This document shows positions 33,602 to 46,623 of a DNA stretch of 64,000 nt, one piece after another (position 1 is the first letter of the stretch; each line of letters begins with the position of its first letter). The notes under the pieces were generated by a model that saw only the letters and a list, made by a program, of their open reading frames with translations, searched no databases and was not told where the DNA came from. The stretch covers positions 124,001 through 188,000 of the forward strand of contig JAQQSB010000862.1 of NCBI GenBank assembly GCA_029721515.1. Direction: 5' to 3'. This DNA comes from Synanceia verrucosa (taxonomy: Eukaryota > Chordata > Actinopteri > Perciformes > Synanceiidae). The translations under genes were made by a program, and so were the position numbers.

Positions 33602-35520
33602 TAGGGCTGCCACAAACAATTATTTTGATAATCGACTAATCACAGATTATTTTTTTCGATTAGTCGACTAATCGGGTCATACGTAAATTGAACGTCAAAC
33701 ATACAGCTTATCACACCAGCATGCAGCTGCTCTTATATAACCATCATTAGCTTTCAGCTTGAAGTGTTTAAGGTATATGCTAATTAAAAATAAAGACAAT
33801 TAAGATGATAATTCATTAAACCTTTAATGAAACATGCAGTTTGTAGCACAAACAATTCTTTAACTGTGTAGCATAAAGTGCAAACAGCTGAGTAAAATAA
33901 GGATAAGGCACTGGCCTAAACAACACAAAAATAAATACCATTTTTTTTAGGTTTTTCTTTCCTTCATTTGTCTCTGGCATCAAACATAGCTACATTTAAA
34001 TAAAATGAGGTAGGCATCTGAAACTAAGGAATTATTCACAATAATGAAGTTTTGGTCTCACTGACTCAAATATAACAAAAGTGCATCACAGCTGTACTGA
34101 ACTTAACTACGCTCTGACTCTATATAATCCCAAACTGCTCAAGGCTCTTGTTCATAGCCAGGAAAGTTAGCATGTCTTGGAGAAAGGCTTGCTCTCTTTT
34201 GAGAGCAGATGTTCCCCGCTGCAGAGAAAATCCGCTCTGATGGGGTGGAGGTTGCAGGGATGCACAGAAAAGTTTTAGCTAGCTTTGACAGCGTGGGGAA
34301 ACGCCCCTCATTTTCACTCCACCACTTGAGAGGATCATCCTTTTTAGAGAGTGTGGCCTCTCCAAAGTACAGCCAAACTTCACTTATCACAACTTGGATT
34401 TTTCGGTCCTCCTCAGATACTCATTTTCACTGAAACTGTCTGAGTCAGACTGAAGGAGGGTTTCCAGAGCACTCTTTCCATCTGAACCATTGGCCCTCTG
34501 CAGTCTTGCATCCTGTGTCCCAGTCATTTTTGTTTCTTTGACAGCAAGTACTTCAACACTCCCCTGCAGTCTGATGCCATCTTCAGGAGTCAAAAACTTC
34601 AGCTTTCTGTATCTGGGGTCCAAAGCTGCAAGAATAACTGGATTTTCTTTGTCTGCTGAGAGAGTGCAAATACTCCCCCATCTCTGTGTTATCCCTTTTT
34701 CTGCACTGGTAATGAAAGCTTTTCCTGAGCTTGTCTCAAACTGGCTTTGGTGTACAGCCTGTGTCAGCCCTTTGACCACCTGTGGAAGACCTGAAATGGT
34801 TGTGTACTGTTGTCCACTCAGGTAAACAGTAGCAGTCTCAAAAGGTGCCAAACCATGCTTCAGTTCTTCAAGCAGCTCCTACTGCTCTGGCTTCAAGTCA
34901 AAGTAGTGTTTCCCCCTTGGCGTTACCTCGAGATCTGAGAGCGTGGCAGTGAGAGGCCAGCTCTGTTCAAGGAGTCTATCATATGAATGTACTGTTCCAT
35001 CTTGTACTGACATCCTGATCAGTGCATTTTTCTTAACATTCATTTGCTCCTGTTTCATCCTGAGCTTTGTACTAGCCAGCTCACTTCTCATAAAGTGCTC
35101 CACTAGCTGCCTGGCAGCGCCTAGTGCTCTGCTGATGGTGGTTTCTTTGAGAGCAGTGTTGACTATGAGCTGGAGTGTGTGTCCAGCACAGCGGATAGAG
35201 GCCCATCCATGTTTTTCTTCAAGCTGTCACATTGCTGCCACCATATTTGAACCACTATCATGAACTTCTGCTTTTATTTTGGTGGGCAAGATGTCTCTTC
35301 CATCCATGTCATTATATGTGCACCAGTATGCCTCTCCTCAAGAGGCATGGTGGAAACGTTGAAGGTCTTCATCTTCCAATCTTCACTCAGGAAATGGCAA
35401 GACACACCAAGGTAAGCCTCTGTTGCACGACTGGTCCACACATCAGCAGTCAGAGTGAGGAAACTTTTGACACCCCAGAGGGTCTCCTTTACCTTAAAGA
35501 CATGAGGTGATTTGGAAGAA
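33602..35520 (-). pseudogene. hAT transposase remnant, 5' truncated
   Basis: The left end TAGGGCTGCCACAAACAATT (33602), followed by TAATCGACTAATC repeats, is typical of a hAT terminus. The minus strand then carries, from C- to N-terminus, FLCIPATSTPSERIFSAAGN with KWWSENE (34139-34390), LAALDPRYRKLKFL (34387-34851), SYDRLLEQSWPLTATLSD (34879-35103), and upstream RCAGHTLQLIVNTALKET and ADVWTSRATEAYLGVSCHF, interrupted by a TGA and frameshifts. No BED finger or right terminus is visible. It is a different lineage from the 20.6-24 kb element. Confidence 0.85.
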
Positions 35521-38270
35521 TAGTAAGCATTAGGAATAAAATTATATACAATATTTTTTCATTATTAACAATATTTGTCAGTTTATGCATAAAGCTTTAA
35601 ATTTATTTACAAATTCAATAATTCAGTTATCAGATACAGTGAAGTAGGTTAAATATTAAACATTCAACATATAAGTAAACCAGTAAAAAGTGCCTTAACC
35701 AAGATTTATTGGTTGCTCAGTCAACAAGTTCTTAATATTATTTCATCATGACATTTGTAAAATTCTTGATTGCTGTGAGAGAGTGAGAGCTCTATGATCT
35801 TTTAATTCTTATGTCTTTGAATGTTGCTTGTTTATTAAATCATTTAATCATTTATTTATTTTACTGTGTCACTGTTGCTTTGGCAATACATTTTAATATA
35901 TCTGCCTGGTAGGTAGATATATGGTGGTGGTGTTAACTAACGTCAGCTTTAACTCCTGTAAAGTGGTTAAACCATGAAGTTGTGAAGCGACTTCGCTAGC
36001 TCGGTACAGCTCAGACTAACGGTCCAGCCGAGCTACTGCTGGAAGAACGGTTTAGTTTGAACAAAATTAACATTCACCTTTTTCTTCTTAGACTGGAGGA
36101 AGCTGTTAAAATGATTTAAGTAACAGTTTACATTTTTACTGTGTGTGAGCATCACTTATGTTAAGTAAGCTAACTCCTACTCTACAACGTTACAGAGCTA
36201 ACAGCCGTTACTGGTCTTTAATTTTTGACATTCTTGGGTAATATAGAAACATCAAGTAAGTGAAATATATACGATTAAGCAGGCTATTTAACTTATTTCA
36301 TTGGTGAAAGTTATAAAACAGTCATTAGCCATTTGTTAAATGCTGATGTAATGTCAGTCACTTTCCTTGAATTTTCTTGTTCTGTAAAACAGTAGTAGTA
36401 ACAGTAGTAGTTTATGAAATGATAAGTCTGGCGCATGCAGACCCTTAACCAATCACAACACAGCTGTCCCCCAGTGACGGCATCTGATTGGCTCTGTAGT
36501 TAAAGCCCCAGATGTGTTCATTCTGTTGCTAAGGCCCCAGATGTGTTCAGTCTGTAGTCCTTGAAATGACCATCCAGTTGAATCGACCCCTCTTTAAAAT
36601 GATTCACTAGGCTTCTTTTTAAGCATTCTTCCACCGGTGTAAATGTATATGAATGTATGTATTGTTGTCATAAGAAAAATAGAGATGCTCTAAAGCTACT
36701 ATAGACATACACTTTTGCCTTAGAGGGTCAGTAATTGTCTCCCAAGGCAAACATACTGAATCAATACAACCAGTGAGTCTGTTAATATTTTCATTTTTGC
36801 TTACAGTAGGTGGTGTGCAGTGAACACAAGAAATCACCTCTAATTGTTGTGTTGCAGCTGAACAGTGGAAGAAGTGGAGGACAACACTTCAGGTATTTCT
36901 AGACAGTGAGCAGGTGCTACTGTCTCACCATTGTGTATTTTGAAAGAGAAGCAGCAGGACACAGCTCCACCACTGCTCCTATCCTGCTGACAACTTGTAC
37001 TGTACACTTAATACTCAGCACATACTCCAACACAGTGGGTTATAGCTTGAAAATATATATTTTTATAAAATGCTTTATATTTGTCATACTGATGTTTATT
37101 GGCCCAAGTATATTGATTATCACAAGTGTGATGAAGTGGCTCTGTGATCTCATGTGTTTCTGTCTTTACCAGAATTCCACTTGAACAGTAAAGGTAATTC
37201 TGTAAAACATTTATTTCCAGAAAACATGTTTATAATGGGATGTTTCATAAACTAAGATTAGATAGGCCTTTATTTGTCCCACAGATGGGGTAATTTGCAT
37301 TGCATACAGCAGTAAAATGGATAGAGTAACATTACATGTAGGGCCTATAAAAAACTAAGAATAATAACATAAGTAGAAAAAAACACGTGGGAAAAACTAT
37401 GGCATCATACATACAATAAGTGAATAATAGTAAGTGAGTATCTAGTCATTATATATACAACATAATTGACTAAAATGAGTGGACAAAAAATACTGAACAC
37501 AGTAAATGAAGCAGTGTCATAAAGATAGCATGGTGAATGGTATGGTGAAGGAAGTGAAATTGCACATAATAGATGAGAAACAGTGTGTATATATGGATAT
37601 AAAAGAATATTGCACAAGGCTATTTAGTGGGAATGCTGTCTCAGCAGTCCCACTATTGTTATCCTTTTCTTTATTCAACTACTTCAACAACAACAACAAC
37701 TATTTCTTCCGTGATCGTTTTTGGACTTTAACTACTTCAGCATACTTTCAGCTACAGAAACCATTCAACTATCAAACTATTCAGCTTCTTCAGGACATGT
37801 GTGCTATATCTTTCCTCATTTCAACTCTTTATAATTTTTTAAATATTCAGCTTTATTCACATAGTTTTTTAACAATGCAACTCAATGAAGACTAGAAAAT
37901 GCATTTCCTGCTGAAAATGCGTGGGAATGCTGATAGCTGAAGCTATGCTGCTCGTGCTGAATGCTGCTTTGCTTAAGCTAATCTGCTAATGCTGGCTTGA
38001 ATGTTGCAGGAAAAATTAATGTATAATTTAATTCAATTTAAATGTCAAATGTTGAAAATTTTAGAATTACATTTAAAAGTTGAATGTTGAAAATATTTGA
38101 ATTTAAGTTAAAAGCTGAATGCTGTTAAAGAATTAATGAGTAAAAATTGGATGACTATGATTTAACTAATCTATTAATGCTGAGTTTAATCTGTTTGAAT
38201 GGAGAAAAGTTGGATAAATAGTTGGAGATGTATGAATGACTATGATCTGTGTGAATATCATTGATAGTTT
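35521..38270. other. Gene-free interval
   Basis: Long stretch without a supported gene. It holds a short direct repeat of CCCCAGATGTGTTCA (about 36507 and 36536), CCAAT-type motifs on both strands at about 36450-36490, and a TTTATTTGTCCCACAGATGG segment near 37270 like a fish non-LTR tail. AATGCTGA/GCTGAATGCT-rich sequence fills 37920-38190. Frames at 36906-37184 and 37506-37895 have no family features. Confidence 0.5.
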
Positions 38271-38279
38271 TCAGATTAA

Positions 38280-39010
38280 AATTAAAAACAAACACACTTG
38301 ACCTTGTTTCCTGTGAAGATTAAATCAGAGTTTGGAGCTTTTATTTTGAAAGGATAGCCACAGCTTCCTGTGAGGAAACAGTTACCCCTCTGGAGTTCGG
38401 GGCTTTTATTTTGAAAAACGAGTCCAATTCAGAGCAGTTAATCCTTTGTGTGCGTGTGTGTGTGTGTGTGTTTGTTTGTGTGATTGATACTGTCATCAAT
38501 CACACAATGATGCTGTGTTGATGGAGGTGCATGCATATTACCTAATTCTGCTGGCCACCCCTGCATAATTTCAACACCCCTTGGGCCAGGGCCACCCCTG
38601 TGAAAAAGTCTAGACACGCCCCTGGTGTGTCTACCATCCACATTAAATGCGTGCCTGTCCAAGATTCATGTTGCAAATGCACACACCGAAGCACGCACAA
38701 AGTTTCCTGTGAAGATTACGTCAGAGTTCAGGGCTTTTATTTTGAAAGGACAGTCATAGCTACAGCTTCCTTTGAGGAAACAGCTACCCCTCTGGAGTTT
38801 GGGGCTTTCATTTTGAAAAACGAGTCTGATTCAGAGCAGTTAATCCTATGTGGATCCCCCACCCGACACGCACCAACATCCATTCACACTCTGCCACTGA
38901 TTATAAGCTGACCCGTCTTATTACCTCTCGTTAAAAAAAAACTGTAAAGAGTAGAGCTTAGATTTTTGGATGTGAATGATGCTATATTCATGGAGGCGCA
39001 TGTGCATCAC
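38280..39010 (+). repeat. Repeat G, direct copy 2 plus partial tandem unit
   Basis: Positions 38505-39010 match 28240-28740. Positions 38300-38440 repeat the AGATTAAATCAGAGTTTGG...TTTTGAAAAACGAGTC module once more upstream, separated by a (TG)n run at about 38450-38472. Confidence 0.8.
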
Positions 39011-40120
39011 CTAATTGCATTGTTGCAAACAGAACATCCTGTTAGTTAGAGAGGTGGCTTGTTTGAATGCAGCACTTGACCTCTTTTGTTTTGCCAGCTG
39101 CTATGACTACATAACCTTACTACATCCCAACTTAACTCCTCTCTCTCTGTGTCGGTGTCATTGGTTTGGAGTAGTTGTGGCTGTCTTGTTTACCACCTTT
39201 CTGAATTTATAAATATGATGCTCTATAAAATTATATCAAATTAACAACAAATTAAATTACTCTTAGTTGAGCTGGGCCCAGGCACACAAGTGGTAAGTAA
39301 CATGAAGAAATGCAGTGTTTATTTCCTCTGTTCATTGAGGAGGTAAACAGGCTGATCACTGTCCATGTGTTTGTCTGTTTCTCTTCTGTGTGAGCAAACA
39401 CCTTTAAAGGCCAACAGGTCCTGCAGACAGAAGAAGTCCAGCAGCACAGTTCCTCACTGCTGGACTCAAAGATCCTGATGTGTCTGGGCCACGTGGAGAC
39501 GCCACACCAAGAGGCCTCTGCTTCACCTTCAAACCGCCTGCTCCTGTGCCTGGTATCTACTGTTTAATTATTTCAATGCTGCAAGTGACTTCCAGTGATA
39601 CACTCCATTCTGACCAGTTCATGTCATCTCTGCCTTCCTCTGCTCTGTTAGAGTTCCTACTGAAAGGTGAAGGCAGATCCATGTGACTGAAGCGAGGCCA
39701 TGCTGACAGAGGGGAGCCTGGACAACAGGACAACCAGACAGCCGGTGTGGACCTGGAGCTGGACCCAGTCATTCTGTAAGTGAACTTTACTATCCATACT
39801 TTATGCATAGCTGAAATAATAACACATGTGCACTTGTACACCTGTCATAACCTTTGTTTTGTGTTTGTGCTCTAGTGCCTTCCATCCATGGTAATCAGAG
39901 ATGAAAGGGGACTCCAGCAGCACTGGGACTCTATGTCTCCACTGAACAAATCTCTGGACCTGGACCTGGTATGTGACTGTGTTTTTCTCTGTCAGACCAG
40001 ACTTACTGGTTCAGCATGACTCTTTAAACTGTCAACAAACAGAAAAACATGTTCACACAGCAAACTATTGTGGAATAATGTCCATCTGCATCACTGCTGT
40101 TACAGTTCTCTCTCCTGTCC
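39011..40120. other. Gene-free interval
   Basis: Moderately GC-balanced sequence with several AG/GT-like sites (for example around 39420-39560 and 39690-39775). I could not assemble a frame with recognisable domains. It may contain degraded exons. Confidence 0.4.
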
Positions 40121-40129
40121 CTCACATCA

Positions 40130-40690
40130 CAGAACCAGAACCTCATGGACCAATCCCGATACCGACACCTGGGCTGAGCGTATCGGTCGATACCTGATAT
40201 CAATCCGATACTATTGATGAATGAATGAACCGTATACCTTGCCATGTGAGCGAAGGCATCAGGGTTGACGTAAACATTTAGCTTTGTTTAAAAAAAGGTA
40301 ACAAATTAACACAGATATAAATATACTTTATTTATATATGAACAAATAAAGTGTACATTAGCAGCAAAAAGAAATAAATAACACTTCCATGTAAAGTGCA
40401 CTGCAAACATATTTTAAAATGTGATATAAAATATAGCATGTTGCTATATGACTTGATTTTATTCAACAATACTGTAGGTAGCGGGATTGCGGCGGGGGAG
40501 TGGGTTTGCAAAATTAGATTAATTGCACAGCCCTGTGATGTCATAACCGGCGTTGCAAACATAGAATTGAAGTGACTGGATCGGTATGCTGGATCGTCCT
40601 CATTCATCAGATATCTGATCCAGCTAATTAGTCAATATCGGAGCCAATATCCGATTCCAGTATCAGATCGGTGCATCTCTAGTACTGAGG
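40130..40690. mobile_element. Non-autonomous hAT-like element
   Basis: Rich in palindromic GATATC/CCGATA motifs at both margins (40150-40215 and 40590-40685). The right end ATCAGATCGGTGCATCTCTA is typical of a fish hAT non-autonomous terminus. The left terminus is unclear. Confidence 0.5.
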
Positions 40691-40777
40691 TACAGAGGAT
40701 GGTTTATGGCTATGCAGTACATTCCATCCAGAGCTTAATGTGTTCACAAGTTGAATGCTGCTTACCTTTACCCAGTG

Positions 40778-41628
40778 TTGTGCAAGTTACTGAAAAATAG
40801 TAACTCGTTATAGTTAACAGTTACTTCATTCAAAAAGTAACTCAATTACTTTACTGATTACTCACATAAAAGAATAAGGCTTTACTGTTAAAAGTAACTT
40901 TATAGTTACTCATAGGACCCTGGGGAGTGAGAGTGCCTTATGGTGTGTTCATTGGAAGTCAGAACTTGGAGCTCAGATCAATGTAACCTCAAAGTTTAGT
41001 GCTCCCAGCTCTTCCTTACAGACGTACAAAAAATCATGTAGCTACTGTTTCTGTAAGTAGCAGATAGCATGAATTCCATATCAGGTTGGTTCGTCCAACT
41101 TTCCGAGTTGGAGATCCAACTTCATGGGGGTTCTTATTTAAATTTTGACTTGAACATGGAAATTCCGACATTTAAGTGAAGGCACCATGAGCTGCATCAC
41201 TCAAACACGGGGCTCCCAGTGCTGCTGCAGTGACATGAATGCTCTGTTTTACCGGCGATGGTTGTTGCCTTATGCTGGGAAAGTGGAGGGACAGATCATT
41301 GTCTCTAACATAAACATTCTTGCATTTAATTTCAATGAGCGAGAAGTAGTGCTGGTACTCCCAGTTTGAGAACGCTACCTTTGAATTTCTCTGGCTCATC
41401 TTCATTATCACTGTCTTGTTGTGTTTGGCAGTCAGAGTGTACAGTGAGACAGCGTGAGCAGGGCATGATCCGACTCAGCCAAACATCTTCGCAAAAACGG
41501 TGTCATCATCCCCACCCTGCTTTCTCCAGACAGCCGATGTGTGGCTAAAACCGGGCACCTTGTGCTTCATTCAGCCAAATTGTAGTAACGTGCCCACCTC
41601 ACATTCTCAGTAACGGCAACTGATTGTT
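40778..41628. mobile_element. Composite of two non-autonomous DNA elements
   Basis: Starts CAGTGTTGTGCAAGTTACTG with GTAACT-rich subterminal repeats. The sequence at 41375-41628 (GTAACGTGCC, CAGTAACGGCAACTG) is the usual distal part of the same kind of element. Between them, 40920-41375 looks like a second element with CCGAGTTGGAGATCC near 41100. Assignment is from memory of common fish repeats; exact boundaries are unclear. Confidence 0.45.
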
Positions 41629-41944
41629 ATAATAAAATAACAATCTAATGTAATTTTACAATTTAATTATTATTTACAATTTAAAAAAACATCAATTAAT
41701 ATTAACTGACTCAACTAATAATATTAATAACAATAATAATAATAATAATCTACAGTTGAAATCTAAGGCAGTAAAAATAAAAACTGATTATCTCATTAAA
41801 AAAAAACTGATTAGATAATTTCAACAATTTAATTCATATTTACAATTAAATGTTTTCTTTGAATGTGTGTGTGTGTGTGTGTGTGTGGACATGCTTGTGG
41901 TGGGGGGTGACCTCGATCATCCTCAAGTAAGAGGACAAAAAGGC
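41629..41944. other. AT-rich spacer with simple repeats
   Basis: (AAT)n-like run at about 41716-41750 and (TG)n at about 41864-41886. No gene. Confidence 0.6.
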
Positions 41945-43271
41945 TCATTCCTCCTTCTCCTTCTCCTTTATAAGGTTTGCCTTTCTTCCCTCATACTCGA
42001 GGGTGATGGTTGATGGTGGTGCCTGTGTCAGGTCGACATCTGGGTATGTCCTGTGCCAGGCTTCTGCTGATATCTGATGAGCGCAGTCATCTTCATCCAG
42101 GACCTCGATGTCCCCTTTGGGCAATTCTCTGTACCCCTTTATATTGATTTTAATGACAAATGGAAGTACCTATCAAAAATAAACATATTAATTAGTGCCT
42201 CAACCAGCCTATTATTGGATGTCTAATAAAAGCCCAATCCTAAAGGGGCCAGCAATACAACAAATACAGTAATTTACTCACTTTGATCTCTGTGAAGGAG
42301 GTGGAGTGGAGGGTGTACCCATGAGGTGAACTTTTCCCCCTCATGTGGGTCGTCTTTATGGGTACACCCACCTTCAGTGGGGCGATGTTAGCCTCCCTCC
42401 AAAACACGATCTCCACCTCTGAGTTCCCCTACAATGACAACACATCACATTAGCAGTGATTAGTTTCTACTAAAATGTGATTGACGCAAGGCTTGGGGGA
42501 TCCATATTTCACTTGAATGACTGTGAAAAAAAATATTTTTATGATATTCAGCAATCTAACATTGTGATAACTGAGCTTATGTCTTAAAGAAACACATCCA
42601 TTGCCTACCTTTTTAAGGAGGCAACCCTCTTGGGGACGGGTGACATTTGGGGGAGCAAAGTGCTGCTGCACAGATTCAAGCTATGTGAGAGGAAGGACAT
42701 TTTTAAAAACGGCATAAAAATTCAAGATTCAGTTGTGCAAAGTCTATGTGGAAGCCTACAGTGCAAATTTTGAAATATAATTGGGATTGAATGTGGCAGT
42801 AGGAAACTTACTTTTGTGATCAGTCCCTTTACTGTGACCAACTCATCCCCATGAGGGTTGAGAGAGCTAATGGGGATGAGTGGTGACGGTGGCTGGAGGG
42901 AGTAGCTGGCCTTCCTTTTTCCAGGTGGTCTGCCACCTCAGATGGGGCAGTTATATAAATTGCAGCATCACGCTGTGACAGCATCGATTTCCCCCGTATT
43001 ACTAACCCCATAATTTTTAATTACGTAGAATTTGCCAAGTTTTATTTTTTGGGCCACCTCCTCAAATGCAGTGAATTTTACAATATTTTTGCCATCTGTG
43101 ATGGCTGCTACTTTGTTTGTAAAAATAGTGACTGGTTTTGCCTCCCCGTCAACAAATTCCCACTTCTTCACCCTGTGGGTTTCTTTTCACGGCCAAAATC
43201 TTCACAGTGATTGCAGGTAGGCGCTTGTACTGAGGGCTGTTGTGGCCCCGAAGATCTCTGTGAGTGCCATT
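41945..43271 (-). pseudogene. OB-fold (RPA-like) protein, gene B, frameshifts in exon 1
   Basis: The ATG at 43270 follows GTATTTTCAG, the same one-base offset as in gene A. Exon 1 (43271-42812) contains HNSPQYKRLPAITVKILAV, VKKWEFVDGEAKPVTIFTNK, DGKNIVKFTAFEEV, AAIYITAPSEVADHLEKG and NPHGDELVTVKGLITK, but these fall in different frames, so about three or four small indels are needed. Exons 2 (42680-42609, 72 nt), 3 (42428-42282, 147 nt) and 4 (42169-41945, 225 nt) are open and in phase. Exon 3 reads NSEVEIVFWREANIAPLKVG, and exon 4 ends EKEKEE-stop. Exon 2 has exactly the gene A length. Role inferred: single-stranded nucleic acid binding, possibly transposon-linked. Confidence 0.6.
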
Positions 43272-44285
43272 CTGAAAATACAGAAATACCAAAATACAGT
43301 TACATAGAGCAAGGTAACATCAATCTATTTAAATAGCAAGCAGCACATGGGAAATGTTTGCATTCGGGCTTTTGCCAGAAAAGATTTAGTTGAATCAAAT
43401 CATGATCTGAACATTTCTGGCAGAAAGTCCTGAAGGCAAACTCCTCCTATGTGTTCACAAACATGACATGTTTTATTTTTCTCAGCAGCATGAGAAGTAA
43501 AATGCACAAATTTAAAAAGCTCTTTAGAAATCAATGTGAAAGACTTTTTGTTGTACCTTTTGCTTTGTTAATTGTTACTATGCTTGTTCTCTGGTACAAT
43601 AGGTGGGCTCTGTTGTAACATTAACCACACCACAGAAGAATCGGATCTGAGGCAGGACCCGAAGTTGTTGTGGTGTGGGAGTCACTGAAGGCACTTAAGT
43701 TTGAGATCAGCCTGCATTGAAGATACAGGTCAGTGACTGTACTGGAAGAGGTTAGTTGGCCATTTACTGTTGCGCGAGAAGCGTTCAGGCCAGACGGCCG
43801 TTAGGACATAGTTAGGTGTTCGTTACCATTAGCTGTTAGCGTTATCTGCTAAGCTAACACTAATGGGAGGGTGTCCGGTTCCCCCAGGATTGCTAATTTT
43901 TAAACATATTTTAAATTAAAATTACTGTAGCAGCATAAAATAACAAAAGTACCAGCTACTAATTCACAGTTTTAACTAACAATAACGCGTTATAGTGAGC
44001 TCAACGTAAAGACGGCTAACTGGGGATGGATTGGTCATAACGTTATAGTGTAGCGCAGCTGTTTCCGTCAGATGTAACATTGAGTGGAAACACAGTCAAT
44101 AATTAGAGAGCAGTACTCATTTACTCCTGAAAAACACGATAAGTGACATGGCTAAATCGTTACTGGCTCTGGAGTTTAATTTAGGGTGGTTAACTGAAAG
44201 GCAGTGAAGATAACGGTTTATCCAGGACATCAACGCTATAGTGTAGCACAGCGATTTCCATCGGATATCAGCCATTATCGTTATT
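43272..44285. other. 5' flank of gene B, gene-free
   Basis: Contains GTTAGCGTTATCTGCTAAGC-type sequence and no coding frame. A promoter and 5'UTR exon of gene B are expected here, because its coding exon begins with a splice acceptor. No core promoter is identifiable. Confidence 0.4.
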
Positions 44286-44756
44286 TAAGTTATACACTTC
44301 TCATGCTTGCATAGACAGTTAAAAGTGGCTATCAAACGACCTATTTAAAGGTACCAGAATACAGGAAAAGACATCTACTCTCTTAGAACTCCTCTGGTGA
44401 GGATCAATTCCTCCCCCTGAGACCTTGTATACTTTTCATAGATATATTGACAATACTATTAATTCAGCATGATCCTGATCCCACCATCAATGTTATGGGA
44501 ATACCATAATTTAAATTTCATTATGCTATCTTGCTGTTGTGCCTTCATTTTAATTTCTAAACAAAAACTATCCAATAATCCAAGGAATTGTTGGGCTGTA
44601 TGTTTATCTCGCCATTTATGTCTGGATGTTTTTTTATAATTATATTGTCTTTTTTGTTTTATTTTTTCATTCTGGTTCTTTGAACATATTCAAAATAAAG
44701 TTCAGCTGAATTCTATTTCCCTTTACTTTTTTTCTTATTTCTTCCAGCTGAGGGTT

Positions 44757-44985
44757 TGAGGCTGTTCAGTCCTTACCCTGCATGAGGTTTACTACAGAGG
44801 TCAACCCCACCAGCCATTAATACAAAAAAAAAGAGAAAGACCACATACACACACCTTTTCCTCTGTTTGGCCAAAAGAAAGAACTATAACGTCACAAGTC
44901 CATCCGTGAAAAGAGCCCTTGAAAGGGCAGGATTAGGAGAAAGGAAAATCACATTCCCAAATAAGTTTATAGTATGCCTTGTATA
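44757..44985 (+). pseudogene. Zinc-finger/HECT-family exon 2 (block E copy II)
   Basis: Same exon as 4764-4985. It shares the in-frame TGA after SPYPA but keeps the better frame beyond AGLGER, reading KITFPNK, where copies I and III lost one A. The exon end is not clear. Confidence 0.55.
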
Positions 44986-45252
44986 TGTCAGTTGTGCTAT
45001 TTAAAATGTCAAAGTTTGGTCAGCTAGCTAATTTGATGGATTCTGCATTCATCAACATCTTAGTAGCACAGATCTTCAAGTAGCTACTCATAAAATCTAC
45101 CCCTGCTTATGACAGTGTGTAAATTTAAAAATACACATAAATGTTGCTTGTCAGTATTGGAAATTACAATTTTTGTATGTACTTCTCCCATGTATATGTA
45201 CACAATACACTGATGTCTTTGAAACATGTCATGTGAACATGACCAAAGATTA

Positions 45253-45530
45253 GAAATATTTGGAGCGAGAGAGAGGTTTTAGGGATCGGACATGCATGTA
45301 TGCATCAAGCTCCATCTAATGATGCGTTTGTATATTATCCGTGAAAACTTTAATTCCATAAATGATCAGCTGATATCTGATGCAAAGTGCGTGTTTCTGC
45401 ATGTTGTGTTGTGGCATGGTGCGACAAACACTTCATCCATGTGCGGTATTGCACATGGATGCACTGCCGATCGGCAACTATCACCGTGGAACTCCACCGC
45501 TGGTTTTGAATTCCTTCCTTAATGGAGACA
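45253..45530 (+). pseudogene. PIF/Harbinger transposase remnant (copy II)
   Basis: Same degenerate DDE core as 5268-5545, with a few substitutions. The motifs ENFNSINDQLISDAKCVFLH and LWHGATNTSSM are unchanged. Confidence 0.5.
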
Positions 45531-45756
45531 GTTTGTCCTTATTATTTTTGCCCAAAACATAACATGCTTCATTATTACTGGAACAATCAGCTCAGGTCTT
45601 CAAGACCATTTCCAAAGCAAACTATTTCAAATTTTAAAAAGTTTACATGTGAAAACCAGACGTGGTTACAAAAAGGTTTCCAACTCTTTTCATAAAAAGG
45701 GATCTGAACAATGGGACTATCGCTTCAAAGCAGCCAAGATAGAAGCTAAACTATTG

Positions 45757-45829
45757 TGGAGAACGTGGGCATCGATCCCACTACCTCTCACATACTAAGC
45801 AAGCACTCTACTATTTGAGCTAACTCCCC
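45757..45829 (-). tRNA. tRNA-Ala-like sequence, anticodon position AGT (copy II)
   Basis: 73-nt counterpart of 5772-5844, starting GGGGAGTTAGCTCAAATAGT. The B box GGATCGATGCC is intact. The acceptor stem needs wobble pairs at positions 6 and 7. The anticodon triplet is again AGT. Confidence 0.65.
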
Positions 45830-46169
45830 TGTATGGAATGCTGCCATGTAGCTCCCATGTAGATCATCTTATCCCATACTTTTCCAAACTCTTGAAGGTC
45901 TCCTGGATCAGACGTCTACTGTAATTCATCAGATACAGTAGACGAGGTGGCTGAGATCAATTATGCTCTGCAAGTTCAAATTCCATCGTTGTTCCAGACA
46001 AGCTTACTTTAGTCTGCAAGTTGATGTGTTGGAGGTGATGAGCTGCCAAACATTGTGCTCCACACAAGTTTACATGGTTGACTCCATGCACTGCTAATCT
46101 GTTGTCCTGCTGGACTGCTAATTCAAGGTTCAAGAGTCTTTATTGTCATTATGCACGCAGAACAAAATT

Positions 46170-46294
46170 ATTATACATACATATATATATACATATATAT
46201 ACACGTATATATATATATATATATATACGTGTATATATATATATACACGTATATATACGTGTATACGTGTATATATATATACACGTATATATAC

Positions 46295-46362
<68 letters not shown>

Positions 46363-46368
46363 GTATAT
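46170..46368. repeat. (TA)n/(TATACACG)n microsatellite, no Tc1
   Basis: TA array interrupted by ACGTATA/GTGTATA steps. It occupies the position where copy I carries the Tc1 element. The Tyr/Ile-rich frames on both strands are artefacts. Confidence 0.9.
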
Positions 46369-46370
46369 TA

Positions 46371-46623
46371 CTCTCGCCAGCTGGATGTCGCTCACAGCAA
46401 GAAGGTACTGGGTTCGATTCCCGGCCCCGGGGCCTTACTGTGTTCTCTCCGGGTATTCTGACTTCCACCATCCAAAACCATGCATGGGGATTAGGTTAAT
46501 TGGCTAATTTAAATTGAACGTAGGTGTGAATGTGAATGTGAGTGGTTGTCTGTCTCTATGTGTCCTGTGATGAACTGGAGACTTGTCCAGGGTGTACCCT
46601 GCCTTCCACCCTAAGACAGCTGG
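46371..46623 (+). mobile_element. tRNA-derived SINE (copy II)
   Basis: Same as 8121-8405 but with a better B box (GGTTCGATTCCC) and an internal deletion of about 20 bp around the GTGTCTGTGTGG phrase. Confidence 0.75.

Noticed and set aside
36840..37190. Exon-like segment with acceptor at about 36858 and donor at about 36896
   Set aside because: A single 40-base open stretch with no neighbouring compatible exon or recognisable protein.
46078..46507. Several Tyr/Ile-rich frames on both strands (also 6163-6366)
   Set aside because: Direct translation of the TA/CA microsatellite; no independent coding evidence.
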